Assembly: GCF_001509475.1 (NCBI RefSeq)
Contig: NZ_LLZG01000362.1
Coordinates: 1-58,641, forward strand
DNA length: 58,641 nt
Direction: 5' to 3'
Source: Streptomyces regalis
GTDB lineage: Bacteria; Actinomycetota; Actinomycetes; Streptomycetales; Streptomycetaceae
Made by a program: the position numbers and the translations under genes
Shown: piece by piece, positions 16,535 through 23,790 of the stretch
Numbering within the stretch: position 1 is the first letter of the stretch
How the letters are laid out: each line of letters opens with the position of its first letter
The notes under the pieces: model-generated
Told to the model about the DNA's origin: nothing
The model's input: only the letters and a program-made list of their open reading frames with translations
Databases searched by the model: none

Positions 16535-17287
16535 TCACGGATGCAGCAGGTGCAGTCGACCTGGCAGGGCCTCGATGCGCACCGGGGCGCGCACATCGCG
16601 GGCGGGTGCCCCGTCCACGTCCAACCGGTAGGCGCCCCAGGCCCGTTCGAAGCGCAGGCGGCGGATGCGGCGCATGCCGAAGGAGTCGCCGCGCGCCTCC
16701 AGCATGCCCTGGTCGGTCAGGGTGATACGCAGGGGGCGGTCGCCGGGTGCGGTGATCTTCTCGTTGTCGAGGATCAGGCGGGCCTTGCCCGGATGCGGCT
16801 GCAGCGACACCAGGACGGTCTCGCGCACCGCGACAGCGAAGCCGACATCGGAGAGTTGGATGCCGATGACGGGGCTGCGGTGCGCCCCGAAGCTGTTCAG
16901 CTCGCCACCCGACCATCCCGCCGGGCGTTCGACGAGCAGCGGCAGCCGCCACAGGGCCGCGGCTCGCATGGCCTGCTCCGGCTGGGGCCCTCCGGTGTGC
17001 ACGAGCAGGTCGACCGCCGGGCGTCGGGCGCCGCAGCCTTGACGGCCGCGTTCGCCGGCTTCGGGTACGGGACTCAACTCGGTGCAGGAGATGCCCTGTT
17101 CGGCCAGGCGTGTGCGCAGCAGCCGGGCCCGCTCCCGGTCGCCGCGCTGCCAGCCGCGTACGACGGCCAACGTGGGGCGCGCGGTCGGGAGGGTGCCGGC
17201 GAGGCGTACGGCGGCGGCCAGGAGGCGCTCGACGTCCGGCGCGTCCCGGGCGGATCCGGCGTCGGGGGAGGAGGTCGAGGACAGCAT
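16535..17287 (-). CDS. Diacylglycerol/lipid-kinase-like protein with degenerate catalytic motif
   Basis: A 250-aa protein from ATG 17287, chosen because AAGGAG lies 6 bases upstream (an ATG five codons earlier has no such site). The N-terminal part has the Rossmann-like pattern of the DAG-kinase family (TLAVVRGWQRGDRERARLL), but the nucleotide-binding GGDGT is replaced by LLVHTGGPQPEQ. The C-terminal beta domain (PVIGIQLSDVGFAVAVRETVLVSL; GDRPLRITLTDQGMLEARGD) resembles the NAD-kinase/DAG-kinase fold. It may therefore bind lipid without kinase activity. Two operator copies lie 220 and 285 bp upstream. Confidence 0.5.
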   Translation of the reverse strand: MLSSTSSPDAGSARDAPDVERLLAAAVRLAGTLPTARPTLAVVRGWQRGDRERARLLRTRLAEQGISCTELSPVPEAGERGRQGCGARRPAVDLLVHTGGPQPEQAMRAAALWRLPLLVERPAGWSGGELNSFGAHRSPVIGIQLSDVGFAVAVRETVLVSLQPHPGKARLILDNEKITAPGDRPLRITLTDQGMLEARGDSFGMRRIRRLRFERAWGAYRLDVDGAPARDVRAPVRIEALPGRLHLLHP

Positions 17288-17506
17288 GCGGGCTCCTTGC
17301 ACGCTCGGACGGACCGGTCGGGCGGCGTCGGCGCCGGGAATGCGACCCGCAGCCGCGCCGGGGGTATACGGGCCCGCGAGACTTGCATGTCAGGACAGAA
17401 GGTGGCCTCGCGGGCTGCGGCCGACAGCCGCCTCGGAACAACGGCCCCGCGGCCCCGCCTCTGTGGCCCGAGGCGGGACGAACGACGGCGCTCCGACCGT
17501 TCATCT

Positions 17507-17527
17507 CTAACCTAACGCGAGAGTCTT
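17507..17527. promoter_or_regulatory. MerR-type operator, copy E
   Basis: CTAAC-CTAACGCGA-GAGTCTT, upstream of the leftward lipid-kinase-like gene. Confidence 0.45.
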
Positions 17528-17571
17528 GGCGATGTGAAGCAGGCACCAGGCAGGATGAACAGCATCTGTCT

Positions 17572-17592
17572 TTTACGTAGAAGTAGAGTTGA
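17572..17592. promoter_or_regulatory. MerR-type operator, copy F
   Basis: TTTAC-GTAGAAGTA-GAGTTGA, 65 bp right of copy E. It is the most diverged copy but keeps the TAC-N9-GAGT frame. It lies between the zinc-ribbon gene stop and the lipid-kinase-like gene. Confidence 0.35.
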
Positions 17593-17628
17593 CCCACCCC
17601 GGGTGACTGTCGCCGTACGTGGCATGGC

Positions 17629-18426
17629 TCAGCGCAGCCCGGCGGCCGGGTCGGAGGCGAGCCAGCCGCGGGCGCCCCAGAAGTCGACAGCTCGGCAGAT
17701 CGTGCTCAGGCACCGCTGGGCGCGGTCGCCGCCGTCACCCCAGTGCCCGAGGCACCACTCGGCGAGCCGGTCGGCGGCGCCGGCCTCCTCCAGCACGGTC
17801 AGCCGGTTGTGCGAGCCGAGATGGGTGCCGAGCAGCAGCATCGCGGTGGCGTCGGCCTGACCGGAGGACTCGCCCATGAACGCGGCGATGGCCTGCCGGA
17901 CGGTGGGCACCATGGACGGCGACGGGGTGACTTTCGGCCGGGCCTGCCGCGGACGCGCCGGGGTGCGCGGCGCGGGCGAACTCTTCGCGGCGGTGGCCGG
18001 TTTGGCCGTGGCGGCGGGGGCGGGCTTCGGGGCAGGAGCGGGATCCGGCGGGGTGGGAGCCGGCGGGCCCGCCTGCGGTGTGGCAGTCGCCGCTTGGCGC
18101 TCGGCGGCGCCGAGGCAAGCGGCGACGTAGTCGCTGGGCACGGGGATGTTCTGGGAGATGGAGGTCTCCAGCACCTCGGCGTCGCAGCTGCGGCACAGCG
18201 GCAGTTCGCGCCACCCGATGATGGACAGCTGGGTGCCGCGCGAGTGCCGGGTCATGGCCTGCGGGCGATGGACGATGTCCTGGCCACCGCAGCCGGCGCA
18301 GCGCACGCCGCCGCGCATCCATTGCGCGCCGCAGCTCAGACAGGTGATCCGGATATCGTCGTCCAGGGGTTCGCCGCGCAGGTCCTCGGCCTCTCCGCAC
18401 GACGGACACGCTGTCACACCCGCCAT
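17629..18426 (-). CDS. Zinc-ribbon protein with Ala/Pro-rich linker and C-terminal helical domain
   Basis: A 265-aa protein from ATG 18426 (MAGVTACPSCGEAEDL). The first 80 residues hold four CxxC-type knuckles (CPSC, CLSC, CAGC, CRSC), enough for two zinc ribbons. Residues about 110-170 are a disordered Ala/Pro/Lys-rich linker. The last 95 are helical (VPTVRQAIAAFMGESSGQAD; LAEWCLGHWGDGGDRAQRCL). Unknown family; a nucleic-acid-binding role is a reasonable inference from ribbons plus basic linker. An operator copy lies about 46 bp upstream of its start, the tightest spacing in the island. Confidence 0.55.
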   Translation of the reverse strand: MAGVTACPSCGEAEDLRGEPLDDDIRITCLSCGAQWMRGGVRCAGCGGQDIVHRPQAMTRHSRGTQLSIIGWRELPLCRSCDAEVLETSISQNIPVPSDYVAACLGAAERQAATATPQAGPPAPTPPDPAPAPKPAPAATAKPATAAKSSPAPRTPARPRQARPKVTPSPSMVPTVRQAIAAFMGESSGQADATAMLLLGTHLGSHNRLTVLEEAGAADRLAEWCLGHWGDGGDRAQRCLSTICRAVDFWGARGWLASDPAAGLR

Positions 18427-18471
18427 GACCGTCTGCCCTCCTCGCCTCAGGGTCCTCGCCCCCCCCGAAGC

Positions 18472-18492
18472 CTACCGTCACGTGAGAGTAGA
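18472..18492 (-). promoter_or_regulatory. MerR-type operator, copy G
   Basis: Read leftwards: TCTACTC-TCACGTGA-CGGTAG, preceded by TGCAAG (-35-like) and ending in TAGGCT (-10-like), with the long spacer typical of MerR-activated promoters. It drives the zinc-ribbon gene. Confidence 0.55.
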
Positions 18493-18633
18493 CTTGCAGG
18501 TCACGATCTCTTCGCCGTGACCAGTCGGCGAAGTGGCCGCCGTGGTCTGGCGTGCGCGGGCAGGCAGGCGCCCCGCATGGTCACGGAGGGCCGCCATTCG
18601 CCCCAGTGCACTCGCCGTCGGCCGCCCCATCGC

Positions 18634-20235
18634 CTATGCGTGTGCGGCAATGAGGTGATCCAGCCGCGCCTCAGGGAACTCCCGCTCGAAGGAACCCGCC
18701 TGCCAGCGGTCGGGGAAGACGGCGAGCTGGGCCTTGTCCCGGATGCGGGTGAGGGCCTCGCCCTGGACGATCCGGGAGCGGTTGAGTGCTTCCGCGCCAG
18801 CCGTGTCGGTGGCGCGGGCCAGGTGGTAGGGCAGCATCTCCAGCTTCACCGGGGAGGAGAACTCGCCCGCCATGCGGGCGCTGACCACGTCGAACTGCAT
18901 CGGCCCCACGGCCGCCAGCACCGGCGCCTGGTCCCCGCGCAGGTCGGAGACCAGGACCTGGACCACGCCCTCCTCGTCCAACTGCGCGATGCCCCGCCGG
19001 AACTGCTTGGACCGGGAGAGGTCGGCCGGGCGGGCCACGGCGAAGTGCTCGGGCGCGAAGGTCGGCATCGGCGGGAAGACCGCGGCCTGTTCGGCGTAGA
19101 GGGTGTCGCCGACGCGCAATGCGGTGGCGTTGACCAGGCCGACGACATCGCCGGGGTAGGCGATGTCGACCATGGAGCGGTCCTGGCCGAAGACGCTGTG
19201 TGCGTACTTGGTGGCGAAGGGTTTGCCGGAGGCGGCGCGGGTGACGGTCATGCCGCGCTCGAAGATGCCCGAGCAGACCCGCATGAAGGCGATCCGGTCG
19301 CGGTGGGCGGGATCCATGTTGGCCTGCACCTTGAACACCAGCCCCGAGAACGGCGCGTCCACCGGTCGGGCTCCGCCGCTCTCCAGCTCGCGCGGCCCGG
19401 GAGGCGGGGCGAGGTCGACGATCGCGTCCAGCAGCAGCCGTACGCCGATGTTGGAGATCGCGGCGCCGAAGAACACCGGCGTGGTCCGGCCCGTCAGGAA
19501 CGCCTCCTGGTCGTGCACGGCGCCGTCGACCTGCAGCAGGTCCAGTTCCTCAACGGCCTTGCTCCAGTCAGCTTCGTCCTCCAGCGCGGCCCGCTGCCCG
19601 GGCACCGGCGCCTCGACCGCCTTGTGGGCGCCGCCGGGGGTGCGGGTGTAGCGCAGCATCCGCCCCGGCTGCCGTACGTCGATCAGCCCGCGCAGGTACC
19701 CGGCGTCACCGACGGGCCAGGTCACTGGGGTGGGCTTGAGCCGGAACTCGCGCTCGATCTCGTCCATCAGCTCCAGGGCCTCACGGCCGGGCCGGTCCCA
19801 CTTGTTGACGAACGTGATCACCGGGATGCCGCGGTGCCGGCAGACGTCGAAGAGCTTGCGGGTCTGCTCCTCCAGGCCCTTGGCCGCGTCGATGAGCATC
19901 ACCGCGCAGTCCACCGCCGCCAGAACCCTGTAGGTGTCCTCGGAGAAGTCCGCGTGACCGGGGGTGTCGAGCAGGTTGAGCACACAGCCGCGGTGGGCGA
20001 ACTGCAGCACCGCGGAGGTGACGGAGATGCCGCGGGCCTTTTCCATCTCCATCCAGTCGGAGGCCACCCCGCGCCGCCCGGCCTTGCCGTGCACCGCCCC
20101 CGCCTCGGTGATGGCCTGCGCGTGCAGGGCGAGGGCCTCGGTCAGGGTGGACTTGCCCGCGTCCGGGTGGCTGATCACGGCGAACGTCCGCCGACGGGCC
20201 GCCTCCGAGGCCGACCGGTCAGCGCTCGAACTCAT
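18634..20235 (-). CDS. prfC: Peptide chain release factor 3 (RF3-like translational GTPase)
   Basis: A 533-aa protein, about the length of E. coli RF3 (529), from ATG 20235, which overlaps the MerR 2 stop (ATGA). G-domain motifs are present: G1 SHPDAGKSTL, G3 DTPGHADFSEDT, G4 NKWDRPGR. Domain II (FSGLVFKVQANMDPAHRDR; RVCSGIFERGMTV) and a C-terminal domain (VGPMQFDVVSARM) follow the RF3 order. RF3 recycles RF1/RF2 from terminated ribosomes. Its location behind a MerR gene and an operator suggests a conditionally expressed copy, perhaps tied to translational stress; whether another copy exists cannot be seen. Confidence 0.88.
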   Translation of the reverse strand: MSSSADRSASEAARRRTFAVISHPDAGKSTLTEALALHAQAITEAGAVHGKAGRRGVASDWMEMEKARGISVTSAVLQFAHRGCVLNLLDTPGHADFSEDTYRVLAAVDCAVMLIDAAKGLEEQTRKLFDVCRHRGIPVITFVNKWDRPGREALELMDEIEREFRLKPTPVTWPVGDAGYLRGLIDVRQPGRMLRYTRTPGGAHKAVEAPVPGQRAALEDEADWSKAVEELDLLQVDGAVHDQEAFLTGRTTPVFFGAAISNIGVRLLLDAIVDLAPPPGPRELESGGARPVDAPFSGLVFKVQANMDPAHRDRIAFMRVCSGIFERGMTVTRAASGKPFATKYAHSVFGQDRSMVDIAYPGDVVGLVNATALRVGDTLYAEQAAVFPPMPTFAPEHFAVARPADLSRSKQFRRGIAQLDEEGVVQVLVSDLRGDQAPVLAAVGPMQFDVVSARMAGEFSSPVKLEMLPYHLARATDTAGAEALNRSRIVQGEALTRIRDKAQLAVFPDRWQAGSFEREFPEARLDHLIAAHA

Positions 20236-20669
20236 CGAACCGCCCCCGCCTCCGCGTCGGTCGCCGTGGCAGCGTCCACGAGCCGGGCCAGGTGGCCGTG
20301 CAGGGAGCGGGCGAAGTCCTCCGCGTGCCCCAGCTGCCGGCGTAGGTCCTCGCATCGCGCATCGGCCTTCACCCAGTACGTACGCAACCGTTCCACCAGT
20401 TCCTCGTGCGTTTCCTCGGCGCTCTCCGGCAACGGCCTGCCGTCGTCGGGGAGTTGTTCCAGTACGTCGAGCAGGGCGCTGATGTCGTCGAGGCAGAAGC
20501 CCAGCGGCCGCATCCGCCGCACCAGCGCCAGGCGGCGCACCTCGGCCTCGGTGTAGAGGCGGAAGCCGCCCATGCTGCGCTCACTGGGCGCGACGATGCC
20601 GACATCCTCGTAGTGGCGGATCGTCCGCAGTGACAGACCCGTGCGCTCGGACACCTCGCCGATCTGCAT
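20232..20669 (-). CDS. MerR-family regulator 2
   Basis: A 145-aa protein from ATG 20669 (MQIGEVSERTGLSLRTIRHY). The DNA-binding half is nearly the same as in MerR 1 (GGFRLYTEAEVRRLALVRRM), and the coiled-coil half has diverged (LEQLPDDGRPLPESAEE). There is no metal-binding Cys cluster. It overlaps the RF3-like gene by four bases, so they are one operon led by the best operator copy of the island. The two MerR proteins could share operators, compete or form heterodimers. Confidence 0.86.
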   Translation of the reverse strand: MQIGEVSERTGLSLRTIRHYEDVGIVAPSERSMGGFRLYTEAEVRRLALVRRMRPLGFCLDDISALLDVLEQLPDDGRPLPESAEETHEELVERLRTYWVKADARCEDLRRQLGHAEDFARSLHGHLARLVDAATATDAEAGAVR

Positions 20670-20732
20670 CAGCTTCTCGCCCACGGCCCACCGCCTCGCC
20701 TCACATGCCGGCACCGTTGCCGGACTACAAAC

Positions 20733-20753
20733 CTACCCTCTCGTTAGGGTAGG
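20733..20753 (-). promoter_or_regulatory. MerR-type operator, copy H (best palindrome)
   Basis: CTACC-CTCTCGTTA-GGGTAGG lies inside an 11-bp perfect inverted repeat AAACCTACCCT / AGGGTAGGTTT (20729-20756). Leftwards it reads TTGCAA, a 19-bp spacer, then TAGGTT, the classic elongated MerR promoter. It is 64 bp before merR 2. Nothing else was seen in the 270 bp to the next gene. Confidence 0.65.
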
Positions 20754-21028
20754 TTTGCAAGTGAGTGGAACCGAGGGCCGCCGCGGTAAGGCTGCTGCCG
20801 TCGTCGTCTCGGCAGCGTCGCCTCACTCCCCCTCGGGGTGGCGCTGCCGTCCCACTCGCACCTGGTCGCGGGCAACCGGCGCGAGACGCACAGGCCCGTA
20901 CCCCTCCTGGGGTCAGCACCGTCATGCGTGCCTGCCCTGGGGCTCGGTAAAAGCAGTTGCCCTCCCCTACTGCCGCCCCGGCATCATCGTCGCGGCCCGA
21001 CCGCCCAAGACCTCCGAGGGAGACCGCG

Positions 21029-21664
21029 TTGACCACCGCCCCTTTCCCGGAGATCGCCCGGACCGGCACGGCCGTCATCGGCACGCGCCACACCGGCGGC
21101 TCCGACCGGCAGCAGCTCGTCGTCGAGGCAGAAGCACAGGCGCTGGAGCAGACTCCCCCGCCCCGCGGCCTGTCAGCCGTGAGCTGGTTCGCGAGCACGG
21201 ACGGCGAGACCGTGCTGTCCCTCGCGCAGTGGGAGAGTGCCGTGGTGTACGACGCGTATCTACGCGGTGGCGGCTTCGCTGCCCCGTTGGCCGGCCCGCC
21301 CCGCTACCGCCTGTACCGCAGCCTGACCGAGCAGCACGAGACGCGCGTCCCCGGCTGCCTGATCACCGCCGCCTTCGATGTCGACGGACCCGAACGGCAG
21401 CGCTTCTTCACCGACGCGGTGATCGCGGCCCAGCCGAAGGAGGGCGGGCACCCCGGCGCCATCTCGGCTCACTTCCTGCACAGCGCCGACGGCAGCCGCG
21501 TGCTGCTGTACACGGAGTGGACGAGCGTCCAGGCTCATCAGGAGGCCGCCGAGGCCGGCGACCATGACAAGGGGCACGAGATCTTCTCCCAGACGCCCGG
21601 GGTGCGCCTCACCCACGGCGGGCGCTGGCACCTCAGCCACGCACTGCGACTCAGCGAGAACTGA
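21029..21664 (+). CDS. Antibiotic-biosynthesis-monooxygenase-like (dimeric ferredoxin-fold) protein
   Basis: A 211-aa protein from TTG 21029 with GAGGGAGA just upstream. Two ABM-like halves are visible: LSAVSWFASTDGETVLSLAQWES and GAISAHFLHSADGSRVLLYTEWTS, each with the W/F-aromatic and -W(E/T)S- edge of the family. Members are cofactor-free oxygenases, haem-binding proteins or of unknown role. Its end overlaps the convergent TetR gene by 14 bp. No copy of the MerR motif faces this gene clearly. Confidence 0.68.
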   Translation: MTTAPFPEIARTGTAVIGTRHTGGSDRQQLVVEAEAQALEQTPPPRGLSAVSWFASTDGETVLSLAQWESAVVYDAYLRGGGFAAPLAGPPRYRLYRSLTEQHETRVPGCLITAAFDVDGPERQRFFTDAVIAAQPKEGGHPGAISAHFLHSADGSRVLLYTEWTSVQAHQEAAEAGDHDKGHEIFSQTPGVRLTHGGRWHLSHALRLSEN

Positions 21665-22274
21665 GAGGCTTGAGGGGACTGAACAGCCGGTCCAGGTGGT
21701 AGCCCAGCACCTCCATGGCGGCATCCGGGGTGCGTCGGCCGACCAGGACGCTCGTGCCGAGGCCGTGGCTCAGGGCGAGCAGGCGCGTGGCCTCGACGTC
21801 CGGGTCCGCTGCCTCGTCGAGCCCGCCCTCGGCCTGCGCCTGTCGCAGCAGATCGGCGAGCTGGGCCTCCAGGCGGTCGGGCCCTTCGGCGAAGGGCTGG
21901 GCGGCGAGGTCGGGGTCCGTCATCGCGAGCATCGCGCACGAGGTCCACAGGATGTGGAAGGTCCGGCTCGCCTCGTCGGTGGGCAGGGCTTCGGCCAGCA
22001 GGGCCTCGACTCGGGCGCGCGGCGAAGGCGGGTCCGCGAGAGCGGCAAGACGGGCCGCCCAGCGCTCGTGGCTCTGCTGCTCCAGGTGCCGGAGCGCGGC
22101 GAACATCAGTCGGCCCTTGGTCTCGAAGTAGTACTGCACGAGCCGCAGCGACACCCCGGCCTCCGCCGCGACCGCGCGCATCGTCACGGCGTGCACGCCG
22201 TCGCGGGCGGCCACGCGGACCAGCCCCTCGGTGATCTGACTCCTGCGTCGGGCATGGTCGGCGGTTCTCGGCAT
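21651..22274 (-). CDS. TetR-family regulator of the adjacent MFS gene
   Basis: A 207-aa protein from ATG 22274 with GAGGG upstream. The helix-turn-helix GVHAVTMRAVAAEAGVSLRL-VQYYF lies in residues about 25-50, and a ligand-binding helical domain follows (HILWTSCAMLAMTDPDLAAQ). It is divergent from the DHA2-type MFS gene with 82 bp between starts, the standard layout for a drug-responsive repressor controlling itself and an efflux pump. Confidence 0.85.
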   Translation of the reverse strand: MPRTADHARRRSQITEGLVRVAARDGVHAVTMRAVAAEAGVSLRLVQYYFETKGRLMFAALRHLEQQSHERWAARLAALADPPSPRARVEALLAEALPTDEASRTFHILWTSCAMLAMTDPDLAAQPFAEGPDRLEAQLADLLRQAQAEGGLDEAADPDVEATRLLALSHGLGTSVLVGRRTPDAAMEVLGYHLDRLFSPLKPLSSR

Positions 22275-22321
22275 GGTCGCCCTCACGTGTCTTGAGGCCC
22301 TGAAGCCCTTGCGACCCCTTC

Positions 22322-22350
22322 TTGAGGCCCTTTTTGATACGTCGTACCAT
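22322..22350 (+). promoter_or_regulatory. Promoter of the MFS efflux gene (probably leaderless)
   Basis: TTGAGG (22322-22327), a 17-bp spacer and TACCAT (22345-22350), with the GTG start 6 bp further on. This places the transcript start at or next to the start codon. TTGAGGCCC is repeated 30 bp upstream. TetR sites probably overlap this box. Confidence 0.6.
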
Positions 22351-22356
22351 AACGAG

Positions 22357-23784
22357 GTGGGATACGGAACAGCACTGAAGGGCGGCTCTGCGGCCGGGGC
22401 GGGCGGGTTACCCGGCACACGGTGGGTGCTCGGTCTGGCCTGTGCCGCGCAGTTCATGGTGGTGCTGGACGTCTCGGTGGTGAACGTCGCCCTGCCGTCG
22501 ATCGGGTCCGCCCTCGGCTTCGCACCGACGGAGCTGCCGTGGGTGGTCAACGCGTACGGGCTGGCATTCGCGGGGCTGTTGCTGCTGGGCGGTCGCCTCG
22601 CCGATGTGCTGGGGCACCGGCGGGCCTTCCTGCTCGGGCTCGCCCTTTTCTCGGCGGCGAGCCTGGCGGGCGGGCTCGCCGGGGCACCGGGCGCACTGAT
22701 CGCGGCGCGTGCCGTGCAGGGGGCCGGGGCGGCGCTGCTCGCGCCCGCCACACTGACCGTGCTGACCGGGACGTTCCCCGAAGGGCCGGCCCGTACGCGG
22801 GCGTTGGCAGTCTGGACGGCGGTCGGGGTCGCGGGCGGTGCGGCGGGCAATCTCATCGGCGGGGCGCTGACCGAGTACCTGTCGTGGCGGTGGATTCTGC
22901 TGGTCAATGTGCCCATCGGGGTGGGAGGTGTACTGCTGGGCACGCGCCTTCTGCCGGCCGGGCGGGGCGAGGCACGCAAGCCGCGCCTCGACATCCCAGG
23001 TGCGGTGCTCGCAACCGCCGGCATCGCCGTCCTCACCTACGGTCTGGCACAGGCGGAGTCACGCGGCTGGGGCGACGCGGTGACCGTGGGCGCGGCAGTG
23101 GCCGGGTTGCTGCTGCTGATGGGGTTCGTCGGGGTGGAGGCGCGGGTGGCGCGAGCGCCCTTGGTGCCCTTGGGACTCCTCCGGGCCAGGTCCGTGGGTG
23201 TGGGCAATCTGATCCTGCTGCTGACCGGGGCCTGCCTCATCCCCATGTGGTACTTCCTGTCCCTGTACATGCAACAGGTGCTGCACTACAGCCCGTTGCG
23301 CACCGCCGTCGGCTTCCTCCCGCACACCCTCGTGACCATGGCGGTCGGGGCCCGCCTCGCGCCGCAACTGATGCGGTACGCCGGCCCGCGCACCCTCATC
23401 GTCACCAGCGCCGTCGTCTCCGCTGCCGGGTTCTGGTGGCAGAGCCGCATCACCCCCGACAGCGCATACGTCGACGGGATCCTCGGCCCCGCGATCGTGA
23501 TCTCCGTCGGCAGCGGGCTCCTGCTCACCCCGGTCACCACCGCGGTCACCAGCGGCGTCGACCCGGCACACGCGGGAGCCGCCTCCGGGCTGATGAACAC
23601 CACCAAGCAGGTCGGCGGCGCGCTCGGGCTCGCCGCCCTTTCCACCGTCGCCGCGTCCCACGCTCCCGGCATCCAAGCACTCACGGCCGCATACGCACGC
23701 GCCTTCCAGACCATCGCGGTCGTTCTGGCTGCCGTGGCCGTCGTGGCGCTCGCCCTGCCACGGCGCGGAGATGCGACGTCTTGA
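22357..23784 (+). CDS. MFS drug efflux transporter (DHA2/EmrB-QacA type, 14 TM)
   Basis: A 475-aa protein from GTG 22357. Motif D1-like LDVSVVNVALPSIGSALGF lies in TM1; motif A LLLGGRLADVLGHRRAFLLG follows TM2, and motif C-like GVAGGAAGNLIGGALTEYL is in TM5. Fourteen hydrophobic segments in all. The family exports cationic or hydrophobic drugs with protons. It is divergently controlled by the adjacent TetR. Its end is 6 bp from the convergent ABC-exporter gene. Confidence 0.88.
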   Translation: MGYGTALKGGSAAGAGGLPGTRWVLGLACAAQFMVVLDVSVVNVALPSIGSALGFAPTELPWVVNAYGLAFAGLLLLGGRLADVLGHRRAFLLGLALFSAASLAGGLAGAPGALIAARAVQGAGAALLAPATLTVLTGTFPEGPARTRALAVWTAVGVAGGAAGNLIGGALTEYLSWRWILLVNVPIGVGGVLLGTRLLPAGRGEARKPRLDIPGAVLATAGIAVLTYGLAQAESRGWGDAVTVGAAVAGLLLLMGFVGVEARVARAPLVPLGLLRARSVGVGNLILLLTGACLIPMWYFLSLYMQQVLHYSPLRTAVGFLPHTLVTMAVGARLAPQLMRYAGPRTLIVTSAVVSAAGFWWQSRITPDSAYVDGILGPAIVISVGSGLLLTPVTTAVTSGVDPAHAGAASGLMNTTKQVGGALGLAALSTVAASHAPGIQALTAAYARAFQTIAVVLAAVAVVALALPRRGDATS

Positions 23785-23790
23785 CGCCGG

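Noticed and set aside
17743..20556. 937-codon plus-strand frame
   Set aside because: It overlaps the zinc-ribbon gene, prfC and merR2 in antisense and lacks any start context or domain.
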